Shown: one piece after another, positions 10,196-22,059 of the stretch | Layout: every line of letters begins with the position of its first letter | Position numbering within the stretch: position 1 is the stretch's first letter | Assembly (NCBI GenBank): GCA_014155875.1 | Contig: JACEFZ010011691.1 | Coordinates: 856,501 to 920,500 of the forward strand | DNA from: Cepaea nemoralis | Taxonomy: Eukaryota; Mollusca; Gastropoda; Stylommatophora; Helicidae | Reading direction: 5' to 3' | DNA length: 64,000 bases | Program-made: the position numbers and the translations under genes | The notes under the pieces: model-generated | Seen by the model: the letters and a program-made list of their open reading frames with translations, nothing else | Told to the model about the DNA's origin: nothing | The model's database searches: none

Positions 10196-12205
10196 AAATC
10201 AGTAGCAGAGATTTCTGTCTAATGGTAGAGGGGGAGGGAACTGGCCAAACGACCCCATTATTTAGTGATCTAATTTATGTGAGGGTCTAGCATTTCTCTT
10301 ACAGAAGCATCTTCAATGGTGGTACACTTATCTGTTGTATGGACAGCCTTATCACAAGAACCAGGCCCATCATCACCTTCTCCAGGCTTCTGTTGCAGAC
10401 CCTGAGCTTCTGTCTAAGATCTACATGCTTTGTCCATGCCGGTAACACAGATCACCATACGCCAGGTGTTCTTGGTGAATCCGATTTGTTACGTACAAAT
10501 GTTATCATTGATCATTGTAAAGGGACTTTAACATGATACAGATGGGCAAGGAGTCTAATATCTTAGGTGAACCTGTCAGGGTCTTGTTCGATATGAACAC
10601 AGGCTCGTATTCACTAACAGGCGTGAAAACAATCACACACAGATAATGAGTGTACAAACACTCAGCGACATAACTCAAACACCTTAATCGCACTTCTCAA
10701 AACAGCATTCATATCAGGCATTGCTCAAAGTCAGCGATAATGCCATTTCCAGAAACATACAATGCAATATATATATCAATTCATAAATATAATAGAATAT
10801 AACACTCACTCAATCTTTACTCTACTCAACAAAGCATACAGGCTTTCTTCCATCAAGCATCGACTCATACATAGCAACACTCTCTTTCACGTCCGTCCAG
10901 TCTCGAGGTCCTAGGCTGTCTGACGCTACCAGCAGTGATTCCTCATTGGCCCGGCTTTCCGTACTCGAGGCCTTCGTGCACCACACTGACCCCTGGCCAT
11001 GCACTGCGTAGTAACTGTTAGTCCAGTTCACGGTCATACCTGGTCGTTGCCGCCAGGCGGGGGAGATGAAGACTGGGAGATTCTGACATTCTCCGCCGCC
11101 CCCTGTTATGAAAGGTATACCCTTTCATTACTGGTGTTTATAGTTGGGTTAAGTTAATAATATAAAGTCAGAATCGACCAACTGTTTGTCATGTTAGATG
11201 ACTCTTTGGTATTTATTGATGGTTACTGGGTAGTTGCATGATATATCTTTGATTCAGTGATGCCATAAGGCTACTTTCATCAAGTACTCTCCACTAGTTG
11301 GATTTGTACCTAGGTTGATAATGGACTCAGCCAGTCCGGTAGTTATCCGCGACTAATGCTATCTTTCAAGCAACGCGCTACCTCACGACAAAATTAAAAA
11401 ATCACAAAAAGAACCATGTTAGGCCTTAAGTAATCTTCCTTATAAGATGACTTCAGAACTAGACGCCAACCGATATGGTCGGATAGTCCAATTCTGGTCC
11501 TCACCTTTAGTAGTTATCTTCCACGGATAGTTGATGTCACATGGTGATGCGTAGACATTTTGGCTACTATGAACAAGATAATATATGCATGCTTACATTT
11601 TCCCAACATTTCAAATTGTTTCCCTTTAGGTGTAATGGTGAAACGATATGGGAGGTAATTTGTAAATTCTTTTAAAAAAATAAAGTACATTTGTAAGTTA
11701 TATTCTAAGCGTCATAGTTTGATATTTATTGTCAATAGTGACATAGTTGGCACCATTGAGAAAAAATTAATCAATCAATGATTCTTAGATCACAAATATA
11801 TAAATCCTTTCATTCAATTAAATATATGTAAATTTGGTGTCACAAAGTTATCTCAAGTGTCATTCCTTTGTGACTATTATTTGTATAGTCTGCTAATTTT
11901 GCTAAATTTAACTAAATCATTCGAAAAGGAAACGGAAGTACACAATTGGTGTGTTCACACGTTGGAGTAACACACTGTTTTTTCACATGTTCGGATAACA
12001 CTGTTCTTACTGAAGTACGGATTTACATTCTGCTATTGTGTTGATTTCAATGAAATAAGGCTTTGGCCATTCAGAAAGCAAAGGCAAACTATTAAATATA
12101 AAATTATCTAGCAAATGAAAAATAGCCAGTAAATTTTGGGATTGATTGCAACACAATGTAAAGGATATCCAACTAACTGTTACATTCTATTGCACTTAAT
12201 CTTAC
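10196..12205. other. Unassigned intronic stretch
   Basis: I see no convincing gene. At 10,822-11,037 the minus strand has a 71-codon open frame (MTVNWTNSYY...) in a GC-richer patch that resembles a retroelement fragment, but I recognise no motif. The rest is AT-rich. Confidence 0.35.
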
Positions 12206-12274
12206 CTTGACCTACATAGACTTCAGGTTGTTCTATCTTGACATTTGATGGTAGTTTACTCTCCATCTTTCAAT
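12206..12274 (-). CDS. Likely first coding exon of the zinc-finger gene
   Basis: On the minus strand an AG acceptor preceded by ACAAATCCTTTC is followed by 69 bases with an ATG at 12,264-12,266, then MESKLPSNVKIEQPEVYVGQ and a consensus donor CAAG|GTAAGATT. The exon ends in phase 1, which suits both candidate acceptors of the zinc-finger exon 3.7 kb downstream. V-K-I-E-Q segments just before zinc-finger exons are common in animal ZNF genes. A diverged copy of the same exon, with the same acceptor and donor, lies at 57,020-57,140, which supports it as a real exon. Whether it joins the 8.4-kb exon is inference. Confidence 0.6.
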
Positions 12275-13075
12275 CTGAAAGGATTTGTAAGTTGCATATG
12301 CAAAAGTAAACAAATAAATGAATGTGATATTTTGTTTGTCAAGATATCTAATCATTATTAATTATACAAAATATCTTATCATTACTTCAAGACATGATTT
12401 CTGATATGTTATTCCTCAAGTTCCCATTAAGAATGTAAGTTTGGCAATCAATCCCAGTGTAATAATATTGATTTAACATGACAAAAATAACACAACAATA
12501 CATGAAGGATTTGTGAAATAGCTTTATTTCTTGTGTCACACATCATGAAGACATTACAGTTGATGTAATACTTATAACAGAAGCTATTCTTTTCTGTATC
12601 TTATTCCTCTTTCCATACATCTAATAATGAGTCTTCAATTGGTGAGAAAAACAAGAAAATCTTGTCATTAATGTTCCTTCTCAACTGTTGCCTGTAAGCA
12701 AGCATTCTACTTTGTGAGCTTGTAACATGAAATCTGTGAGTGGGCTTATACTTGACAATTAGATACATTTGGTCCCAATATGGTCTGCTTGTGCATTGAA
12801 GTTAAATTATCTGGACTTTGTTGATAACATTGCCTTCTTGTCCCATACATTGAAATGAGATGCAAGATGTAGCTGAATACATTGGACAGGAGGTCACAAC
12901 AATTAAGGTCTCAAAAATTCACAAGGAAGGACAATGATAATGTGAATAAATCAAGCAAATGATAACCTGATCTCCCTTTGTGAAATGTCACTGCAAGAGG
13001 CAGAATTATACACCTGTTTAGGTAGCAATGTAGACACAGATGGGTCAGCATATAAAACTAAACACTGTCATTTAC
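12275..13075. other. Upstream flank of first exon; paralogous to 57.9-58.1 kb
   Basis: No gene. Part of it (about 12,380-12,560) resembles 57,890-58,060: both share ACATGATTT.TGATAT..GATTCCTCA, then AAGAATGTAAGTT, then a run through ATGACAAA.ATAACA. The exon duplication therefore included upstream DNA. Confidence 0.55.
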
Positions 13076-13079
13076 TGCC

Positions 13080-13290
13080 AATATAGTACCTTGCAGTGTA
13101 TGGCAGGGGGTTCTTGAGCCTGAGGAATTAAGGCCGCCTGGCTAGTGCAGTCACCGCAAACTGTGCATGTTAGAGTTTTCTTTTTGCCCCCGACAGAAAA
13201 TAAACTCCACACCTTAACAAGGATGTGAATCTGGGTCTCCAAAAGGAGAATCCTGCATTCTAGCCACTCGGCCAGCATACTGGTCAACAT
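13080..13290 (-). mobile_element. tRNA(Ser/Leu)-like SINE or pseudo-tRNA
   Basis: The minus strand reads a tRNA-like 5' part with an A box (TGGCCGAGTGG), a stem-forming region GGATTCTCCTTTTGGAGACC and a B box-like GATTCACATCC, then unrelated sequence. The order and the long arm suggest a class II tRNA (Ser or Leu) origin. Similar heads in animals belong to tRNA-derived SINEs transcribed by Pol III. Confidence 0.6.
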
Positions 13291-13660
13291 ATAAAGATAT
13301 TACAATAAGAATGCAAAAGGCAAGAGGAACTTTCACAGAAATTAGACATTTGTGGAAGTCAGAAAAAAATTAAACAACAGATTGTTCAAGTAAAAAATTA
13401 AAGCAGTAAGTACTGCTGTATGGATCAGAACCATGGGGAATGACATACAATGATTATTAATAAGCTACAAACATTCATTAATTCCATGTGGTAGATTAGC
13501 AACATTGATGAAAGTTAGAAAAAGTAGTACTTTCTTGCTCTTGAATCTGTCTGTACTCGGGCTCTTCTGTTGTGCAAGTATGCTTTCCCTATTAGTACAT
13601 TCTTCCTTTGACTCTACAGCATTAAAATTGACTACTGAGCGGGAATAAACAAAGTGTCTA

Positions 13661-13751
13661 ATCGCAATTCGATTGCAAATAGACACTTCATTTATTCACA
13701 ATTCAATTGCGAATAGACACTTCATTTATTCACAATTCAATTGCGAATAAA
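13661..13751. repeat. 34-bp direct repeat
   Basis: Two and a half copies of a unit containing CAATTGCGAATAGACACTTC and ATTTATTCAC. No function is apparent. Confidence 0.8.
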
Positions 13752-13801
13752 CTCTCCCTTATATTATTAGCAATGTCAGTGTTACGAACTTTGCCGGGAG
13801 G

Positions 13802-13802
<1 letters not shown>

Positions 13803-13834
<32 letters not shown>
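13803..13834. repeat. Poly-G tract (about 32 G)
   Basis: A single uninterrupted G run, so its length is unreliable in most sequencing chemistries. It could form G-quadruplex DNA. Confidence 0.9.
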
Positions 13835-13835
<1 letters not shown>

Positions 13836-13859
13836 ATTTGTTTATTTCCCGTACTTTTT

Positions 13860-14965
13860 CTGGAGACCAACGATTCACTTCTGGTTGATACCATGTCCGG
13901 CAAGATTTGATTTATGCGAAAGCAGCATGGTACGATGAAAGGGGAAGCTACGCTGATATTTGCAGTATTGGTCCTAATATTTGCAGTATTCGTCCTACTA
14001 ACTGGCAAAATTTTGAGGCAGAGAAACTGTTTTTTCTGGAATTTCTTGGAGTCTATTCACGAATAGTAAACTAATTTGTCTTATAACTCCTGTAGCTTAA
14101 AGAAGTCTAAACTGTTTGTTGCATTTTTTAATCCCCCGTTCAATTTTACATAAATGTGAAGAGTTTCAACACTGCTGGTGTTTGCTCGAGTTCAGGACAA
14201 AATATTTAGTGACATGGCCGTCATAACACAAAATTCAAGATGGCGGCGCCCATACAATACAATAGCACTAAACTTTAGCAGACCTATATTTATTTATAAT
14301 TAGAACTGGTAATTTAACTACTAAACTTAAACAGAATACAAATGTCATTTGTAGCAGTAATGTATCTGTGTACTTGTATAATATTTCAGCATTTGACATG
14401 ACTGAAAATAATTTTGAAAGCCAGTTTTCAGACCCGTCTCTGTAAACCTGTAAGAACTACTTATTTCTTAGCAGAGCACCAGTACTTAATTATTTAAATT
14501 TAAATAAAATACTGTGAAATAAGTTATGGTTTTGTTTTTTTAAAGTTAGTATTTAATTATTAATTGCTCACTTCTAGATACAGAACAATGTAATTATTGA
14601 GCAGAAGTAGAAATCCATTATTAGCGAATATTTACTTATATTTTTTTTTAATTTAATATTTTAATAATTAATTAACTACTGCTTAATTTATGCAGCAGTT
14701 ACAAACTTATTTACTTACATTAATGCATGATAATTAATCAACAAAAGAAAGCTGTCGCAATGCAGTTGGTAGATCAAGACAATATGAGTACATTTTCATG
14801 AATTGTTCTTTCACTAACAACGAACATTTCACATGACATTTAATTAATATAAATGGGCAGCTATTTTTAACTATTAATTTGGTCACAGCACATTCTATCG
14901 AAAAGTCTTAAAAGTCGAGTGCACTTCAGTCAGACTCTGAGACTCTCGTGCTTTGTATGATGCTT
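13860..14965 (+). repeat. Copy 1 of a ~0.9-1.1-kb dispersed repeat
   Basis: The stretch is clearly homologous, in the same orientation, to 62,570-63,944. Shared landmarks are GGTACGATGAAAGGGGAAG, CTAATTTGTCTTATAACTC, GTGACATGGCC, CATGACTGAAAATAATTTTG and CATGAATTGTTCTTTCACTA. It has no long ORF. The family is unknown to me. Confidence 0.85.
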
Positions 14966-15079
14966 TCAGCAGGCCGCTGTGCGGAAAGAGACCCATATGG
15001 GGTTAAACCTGGTGCAATGAAGTTGATCCTCTCGACATTCTATCAAAAATATAAAATAACACACAGCCTAAAATAAATA

Positions 15080-15345
15080 ATACATCAAGTTAGGCTTCGC
15101 CACCCCAGACGCAATGATATATGGCACTATGTTGTCCGATTAAAAATAAACAAGGCACAGTAATAGAAAGCAAATAAGACACAATTGGCAGCCATTTTAA
15201 ATTGTTAATTAGGTCATGGCACATCCTATCGAAAAATAATTAATATGTCAAGTTAAGCCTCGCCGCCTCGGACGCACTGATATATGGCACTATGTTGTCC
15301 TTTAAAAATAAACAAGCCAAGTAATAGAGAGCAAGATTTCTCAGC
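15080..15345 (+). repeat. Two-copy tandem duplication, ~163-bp period
   Basis: Both copies contain CAAGTTA.GC.TCGCC followed by GACGCA.TGATATATGGC and TATGTTGTCC. It adjoins the right end of the dispersed repeat. Confidence 0.8.
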
Positions 15346-15639
15346 TTCCAATTTAATGGGCCCCACTAAAATCTCCCTTATCTCTTAGGTCATCATAACA
15401 CTTCCTGGTATTAAATTACGTCACGAGAAAATTCATCTCCGCTTAGAATTAACATAAACTCTTAGTTGAGATACCGTTGGATTCGTCTTGTCAAGCTGTA
15501 TCTAACTGGTATGATTTCATAAATAAAGACCCAATTTTTAAATATTGACCAGAATTGCTATATATTATATACAACACTAAGAAAAAGACAAACAAACATC
15601 TTTCTTCAGTCATGTGAATAAGAACAGAGGCATTGGTTG

Positions 15640-15845
15640 GAGAACATCGTGACAACTGGAAAGATCGAGGGGAAGAGAGGCAGAGGCAGACCAAGGGAAA
15701 TGATGCGGGACAGATTGAGACGGTGGCATGAAGGAATATCAGCGGCAGAGTTGATTCAGAACACCAGAAGAGTAAGACCGAGATCTGTGGAGAGCCATGA
15801 ACGACTACGCCAGCTGTTATAGGGCATTTCAAATGATGATGATTA
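15640..15845 (+). pseudogene. LINE ORF2 C-terminal end with (ATG)n tail
   Basis: The plus strand reads ENIVTTGKIEGKRGRGRPRE, then RRWHEGISAAELI and further residues to a TAG at 15,820-15,822, followed by ATGATGATGATT. K-R-x-R-G-R-P-R-x-x-x-R-D-R-L-x-x-W is a common end of invertebrate LINE polymerases, and an ATG-repeat tail marks the 3' end. It is 5'-truncated. Related 3' ends on the minus strand lie at 56.2 and 60.1 kb. Confidence 0.75.
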
Positions 15846-15942
15846 ATGCTATACTATTATTATTGGTGTTGTTACTATTTACAGTTATTATGGTCAAAAT
15901 CAAACCGATAGATATAAATAATTAAATATAAATATTATTATT

Positions 15943-16109
15943 CAAGTATACGCACCAACAACAAGCAGTAGCGATGAAGAAACACAAAACTTTTACGATG
16001 AACTAGAAATGGCGATGTCACAAATGAGATCACAAGAAATAAAAATAATACCAGGAGATTTTAATGCAAAAGTATGGAATGGGAAATATGGCGGATATAA
16101 TGGGGAATT
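15943..16109 (+). pseudogene. LINE endonuclease fragment
   Basis: The frame reads IQVYAPTTSSSDEETQNFYD and then KIIPGDFNAKVWNGKYGGYN. QVYAPT and GDFNA are hallmarks of the AP-type endonuclease of LINE ORF2. It is cut off at about 16,110 by an opposing fragment. Confidence 0.8.
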
Positions 16110-16290
16110 GTGGTTTCATTCATTCATTCATTCAGTAGCATGTCCTTTGCAGAACCTCGCTCCCATAACAACCTTCCGGCAAACCTCTCGATCATAAGCA
16201 AGATGTCCCGCGTCCGATACACCCATCTGGAGATCATCCGCCACATCCAGATCCCATCTTCTCTTTGGCCTTCCTCTTCCTCACTTCGCA
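16110..16290 (-). pseudogene. LINE ORF2 3' end with (TGAA)n tail
   Basis: The minus strand reads GRGRPKRRWDLDVADDLQMG and on to ...ARFCKGHATE, then TGA and a TGAATGAATGAA tail at 16,110-16,130. This is a second LINE family, in opposite orientation to the endonuclease fragment it abuts. Confidence 0.7.
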
Positions 16291-16379
16291 AGCATATAGT
16301 CATATACATATAGTTATACTCTACCATTAATTATTATTACTCTCTCCAAACTTTCGTAACGTTAAAAGTGACCAAAATA

Positions 16380-18220
16380 TTTAAATTTTCTTTGTTTTAT
16401 CGTTTTTAATAGCCAACCTTCTTCAATATTCAGCTATTGAAGTATTGATGCATTTGTATTTTTCTTTACCCAAGATATTCTTAGAACTCGTCTATAACAT
16501 TTATATTCAAAGGCATTTATTCACTGCTCAGCTTGTTTTACAGTTTAGTAAGTGTTCAGATCTCACTGGCGTATGTTGCAATGGGAAAGATGCATGCTCT
16601 TAAAAATCTAATTTTTGTAGTTCTGTCCCATTCCATAATTTATTCAGTTCTTTTAGTCTTTGAAGAGCAATTGATAGTCGTCGTTTAATTTCTTTCATTG
16701 TGTCCCCGTTGTTGGTAATCACTGACCAAAGATATTCAAAATTTTCCACCACCTCTAATTTGTCCTCATTAACATATATTTCTTTCTCCGTAGTGGTTTT
16801 ATCTGTATGCATTATCTTTGTTTTTGCAATGTTAAGATACAAGTTGTGATTTTCACTATTCAGTTGGGTTGAGGCTATTAGGTTTTCTATACCAGTCTGT
16901 CTGTGTTGTGGATAGTAATACTGTTTCATCAGCATACCGAATCTCTGGTAATACTGGTATGTCAAGACCACCGATATTTAGGGCATCATATAGCTCCCTA
17001 TTTATATCATCTCTCACATTTCTCATTATATTTTCGGCGTACAGATTAAACAAATAGGGGGACAGCACACATCCTTGACGGACTCCTTGCTTGATGTCAA
17101 ACCAATCTGATGTCTCGCCATCTATTCTAACCGCTGCTTGTTGGTCTAGATAGAGCATTCTTATGAGTTGTATTACATATGGTGGAAAGCCCATATTCCT
17201 CATGATTTCCCATAGTTTCCGATGTTGTGCACAGTCAAATGCCTTTGAATAATCCACAAAACATGAGAATAGGTTTACATTAAATTCTCTGCACTTCTTT
17301 ATTAATAATCGCATGTTGAATATGTGATCTCTTGTTCCTCTTCCTTGTCTAAATTCAGCTTGAACTACGTTAATTTCTTCTTCCATTTTCTTACGAAGTC
17401 TTCCCATTATAATATTTAGTAGAATTTTACTTGCATGACTGATCAGGGCAACAGTTCTATAGTTGGTGCATAATTTCAGGTTGCCCTTTTTTAGTATTGA
17501 AATGAAGATAGTTCTCTTCCAATCTTTTGGCCATATACCGTATTTCCATATCTTTTTACATAATGCGTGATAGATTTGTATGCTTTCTTCTTCTCCCGCT
17601 TTAATTAGCTCATCTGGTATCTCATCACACCCAGGTGATTTACCATTCTTCAGGTTCTTTATTGCCCATGCAATTTCATCCAATGAGAGTTCAGGTTCTG
17701 TCTCTGCTGCCATTGGTTCATGTATCTCATTCATATCCTCACTGTCACTCCACTTCTGGTACAACAATCTTGTATGTATTGATTTTTGTCCTTTCTTGTG
17801 TTCTTTCTTATTTCTCGAGTTAAAGATTTATACTTCATCCTGCTGTTATCGGATTCACCTCCTTTCTGTTTCAGTCCCCTTCGTTGTTTTATTAATCCTA
17901 ACATATCTGATGTAATCCATGGCTTAAATTGCTTTTTCTTGGTCAGAATTAAATCTTTTGCTGCAGTTATCAAGATAGCTCTAGCTTGTACTGCCAGTTC
18001 ATCAGGTGTCAGGTGTAGAAGTTCTACAGTGTATGCAAATGATATTTTTGTGAGATCAAAACGAAGTGGCTTTGGTCCTCTGGTAAGCTTTTTGAGTTTT
18101 AGTTTCAGATCTGCTTCTAATAACTGATGATACGTATCACAGTCTGCACTTCGTAGGGTTTTTGCAGATGCTATGCTTGATCTCCATCTTCTTTGTACTC
18201 TTTCGCTTCCAAGGGCCGAT
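16380..18220 (-). pseudogene. LINE reverse transcriptase, catalytic motif altered
   Basis: Read on the minus strand it starts with the pre-RT linker (..KQFKPWITSDMLGLIKQRRG.., 17,731-17,973 and upstream), continues through 303 open residues of RT (16,856-17,767), and shifts frame near 16,880 into the C-terminal part (..TTEKEIYVNEDKLEVVENFEYL..), which runs on to a ..NAFEYKCYRRVLRISWVKK.. segment near 16,480. Motif A is CFVDYSKAFD and motif B GVRQGCVLSPYLFNLY. Motif C reads YADE where YADD is required, so a catalytic aspartate is lost. Similar fragments at 23.99-26.96, 56.2-56.9 and 60.1-60.7 kb belong to the same broad group. Confidence 0.85.
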
Positions 18221-18447
18221 CTAACGCCGCAATCTCCCGACTATGGTGGCAATTGGTTCTTCTATCGACACAGAATGATCAGTGGTTTATTTGATACATT
18301 TCTGCGCCATTTCGGAATTTTAAGTTACTGTAAACTGAAAAGTCGCACAGCTGGAAGATAGCTACATCATCATTGTGCCGTCAAACATTGGATTTTTGTG
18401 AATTTTCAGTTTTAGTAGCGTTAATTTGTTTGTTTGGGTTTTTCACA

Positions 18448-19524
18448 ATGGAAACGCCCACCAGTATGCGTCCTCGTAGAATGACTTCAGATCAAGCTAG
18501 GTTATTGTCTGAAACAGTTTTAAACAATAGTGATTTCGATATCAGTGAATATTCAGAAAGAAGTTTTTTTAGCACGTGGTGATAAAGAAAAACCAGTGAA
18601 TGTTCGTCAACAACTGAGTGTCTGACAACGAAGCACGAATGGCTGAAGTTTACGTCTGTCATTATTGCTATGGGCCTTGATCCAAGACCATGTATCAAAG
18701 ACTACTGGTGTACAAGTGCACATTTATATACTCCTTGGTATGCCACTATGTTTCCCAGGAATCGATTTGAATCTATTTATCACACCATCTTTCACGTATG
18801 TGAACCAGAGGCAGCAGGTGCAAAAAAAAAAAAATATCCTCTTGTTGACATGATTCTGAAGAAATTCCAGGAAGCATTTTACCCATTTGAAAATGTGTCC
18901 ATTGATGAAATGATTATTTGGTGGAAGGGCAGATTTCAGCACAGACAATACAATGCAACAAAGCCTCACAAGTACCACATCAAAACATTTGGCTTTTGTG
19001 ATTCTGCGACTGGCTATGTGGTGAATTTTATAATTTACTATGGGAGAAACACCTAATACAGTCCGGAATTAGATCCCACAACTGCTCATGCAGTGAAAGT
19101 GTTTGCCACACTACTGAATGTTCTTGGAGCTGGCCATCACTTCTTTGCTGACAGATTCTACACTTCGAAAGCTCTGATTGATTATCTGCATTCCAACAAT
19201 TTCAATTATACAAGGATACTGAATGTCAACCGAGTAGGCTTCCCTCCAGAGTTGAAGCATTTGCAACTTCAGCATCAAGAGATGAAGTGGTTTCTTGAAG
19301 GAGATATAATATTGTGTGTGGCATGGAGAGATAAAAAAGCTAAAAAAACCATGCATTGTTGTCTCTACCAAGTCTGTAGTTGGAACTGTTGAGTTGGTGT
19401 CAATAGAGACTGTGTTATTTGCAGCACTCGAACTAAACGACACAGATCATCTTTTGTTTGCTCCGGCTGCACTAATAGACCACACTTGTGCCCCAAAGTT
19501 TGCTTTGCAGCCTATCACAAATAG
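18448..19524 (+). pseudogene. piggyBac transposase relic
   Basis: The start METPTSMRPRRMTSDQARLL is followed by an acidic N-terminus, then a frameshift in a T run near 18,563 and a large deletion. The frame resumes at EWLKFTSVIIAMGL, and the DDE core reads IKDYWC, FPRNRF, SIDEMI (first Asp), ADRFYTS (second) and VAWRDKK (third), spacing as in piggyBac (DDE_Tnp_1_7). A TAA at 19,054-19,056 and an extra A near 19,345 break it. The C-terminal cysteine-rich domain survives: C-x2-C ... C-x2-C ... C-x3-C ... H, ending AAYHK and TAG at 19,522-19,524. piggyBac cuts and pastes at TTAA; I could not identify both terminal repeats, and this copy is dead. Confidence 0.85.
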
Positions 19525-19639
19525 ACTGCCACATATTGTAAATAAAAATAAACAGACAAGATATATATATATAAATTGTAATTAAATGTAAATCTTCCAA
19601 GTGTTTTTCTAATTTTAATTCCTAAAAAGGCATGCTCCA

Positions 19640-20565
19640 GAATCTGCGGCAAAACTTCTTTTCGGATGATTGATTGGGAGCAATTGTGTTTATATTTTAG
19701 AAAAGTGGTGTTTGTTCAGTAAATTCAACAGGATTAGCAGTGATTTAGCAGTGATCAGGATAACAACGCCCCTTGGAAGTGCAATGTTTTCATCATTTTT
19801 ACCTCTTTTTGTCCAATTATTTTAAAAGTTCTATTATATTACATATTATGATTATATATGAGATAAATACCAACATATTCCTGGTGCAATTTCTTTTATT
19901 TTGATATATAATGCAACATTTCTGCTACAATGTTAACCATTTTCATAACATTATTGTGACACACCCCTACTTCTAGTTTTCTGCCATTACTTTTTTTCAT
20001 TTTGTGTGAAAAAGACCAAAACTTCCTTTTGGGTGATTTTAATGAGCAATACTGTTTATTGTGACAGTACGGCGAAGTATTGAAGCCTCAGAAACAATTC
20101 AACTCCATCAGACTTCCGAATGTATAGAATTTATTCGAGTTACTTTAATATCATAGGCTCGTATGAATAATACACTCTGAAAACATCATCACCAAACAAG
20201 GGAGGTCCAACTAATTTGACATACCAGATGACGACTTCTATGCGACCTCTCGCTAAGACTGCTGGCTAGTAACTAATGCGTTTCCTACCCTTACGTCAAC
20301 GCGTGAACATCCTTAGTTACTTTTACATCCCCCCGGGGTGCTCCCGCGTGCACTGAAGTTTAGACCCTTTTTCTCTTGCACGCCGACCTAGATCCCCTTA
20401 ACAGAGACAGACACTCTGTTATATTATATTGTTGAAGACAAAGGGTGTTTGTTTGATTATTTAGTAAATTAAACATGATTAGCAGTATAGGTGTGCAGAA
20501 AACACCTTATAAGTGCAATGCTTTCATCATTTTTACCACTTTTTGTCAAATTATTTTACAAATTA

Positions 20566-20600
<35 letters not shown>

Positions 20601-21970
20601 TTACAACATATAGCAAAAGTTCCAATACCAGCATATTCTTTGTGCAATCCCCTTTATTTTGATATATAATACAACTTTTCTGCTACAATTTTAACTATTT
20701 TCATAACATTGTTGTGACAGACCCCCAACTTACAGATTTCGGCCATTATTTTTTTTTCATTTTTGTGAAAAAGACATGGTTCAGAATATGCACCAGAACT
20801 TCCTTTTGGGTGATTTTAATGAGCAATACTGTTTATATTGTTGAATACAAGTGGTGATTGTTTGATTATTCAGTAAATTAAACATGATTAGCAGTATAGG
20901 GGTGTAGAAAACACCTTATAAGTGCAACATTTTCATTATTTTTACCTCTTTTTGTCAAATTATTTTACAAATTATATTATTATTATTATTATTATATTTA
21001 CAACCTATAGCAAAAGTTCCAATATCAGCATACTCCTTGTGCAATCTCCTTTATTTTGATATATAATACAACATTTCTGCTACAATTTTAACCATTTTCA
21101 TAACATTGTTGTGACAGACCCCAACTTCCAGATTTCGGCCATTATTTTTTTTTTCATTTTGTGTGAAAAAGACCAAAACTTCCTTTTGGGTGATTTTAAT
21201 GAGCAATACTGTTTATATTGTTGAAGATAAGTGGTGTTTGTTTGATTATTCAGTAAATTAAACATGATTAGCAGTATAGGAGTGTAGAAAACACCTTATA
21301 AGTGCAATGTTTTCATCATTTTTACCACTTTTTGTCAAATTATTTTACAAATTATATTATTATTATTATTCTTATATTTACAACCTATAGCAAAAGTTCC
21401 GATACCAGCATATTCCTTGTGCAATCCCCTTTATTTTGATATATAATTCAACATTTCTGCTACAGTTTTAACCATTTTCATAACATTGTTGTGACAGACC
21501 CCAACTTCCAGATTTCGGCCATTATTTTTTTCCATTTTTTGTGAAAAAGACATGGTTCAGAATATGCACCAGAACTTCCTTTTGGGTGATTTTAATGAGC
21601 AATACTGTTTATATTCTTGAAGACATGTGGTGTTTGTTTAATTATTCAGTAAATTAAACATGATTAGCATTAGAGGAGTGTAGAAAACACCTTATAAGTG
21701 CAGATTTTTAAAATAATTTGTACCTCTTTAATTTCAGTTGTTATTATTAAACCTCTCATTATTGTCATAATATTTGTAACCTATAAATTAATTATTAACA
21801 CTATCATGTTTCTTGTGCAATCATCTTTAATTTCATATATAATACAATATATCTGCTACCATTTTAACCATTTTAAAAGCATTACTGTAACACACCCCTA
21901 CTTCCAATTTTCTGCCATGAATTTCTGTTTGGTCAGGACCCAATTTTTGTTTGGTAGTGAAAGAGTTATT
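19640..21970 (+). repeat. ~390-bp tandem repeat array, about five copies
   Basis: Each unit contains CAGTAAATTAAACATGATTAG, GTAGAAAACACCTTATAAGTG, an (ATT)n run, CTTTATTTTGATATATAAT, TTGTTGTGACAGACC, TTCGGCCATTATTTTTTT and CTTCCTTTTGGGTGATTTT. Units lie at about 20,440, 20,850, 21,225 and 21,630, with a divergent first copy from 19,690. No ORF is conserved, so it is satellite-like. Confidence 0.88.
20060..20423 (+). mobile_element. Solo-LTR candidate inserted in the 390-bp array
   Basis: Comparison with other array units shows 364 bases inserted between TTTAT and TATATTG, flanked by a 4-bp repeat TTAT. The insert starts TGTGACAG and ends CTGTTATA, an imperfect short inverted repeat as at LTR ends. 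It has no ORF. Gypsy-type origin is inference; four-base duplications and TGT starts fit. Confidence 0.5.
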
Positions 21971-22059
21971 TAAATATAATCTATCTGATTTTTGGTAATA
22001 CTGTCCGGAGACTTCCATGTGAAGAGTCTTCTTCGGTGTTGTTTAAAAAGTGTGTTGGC

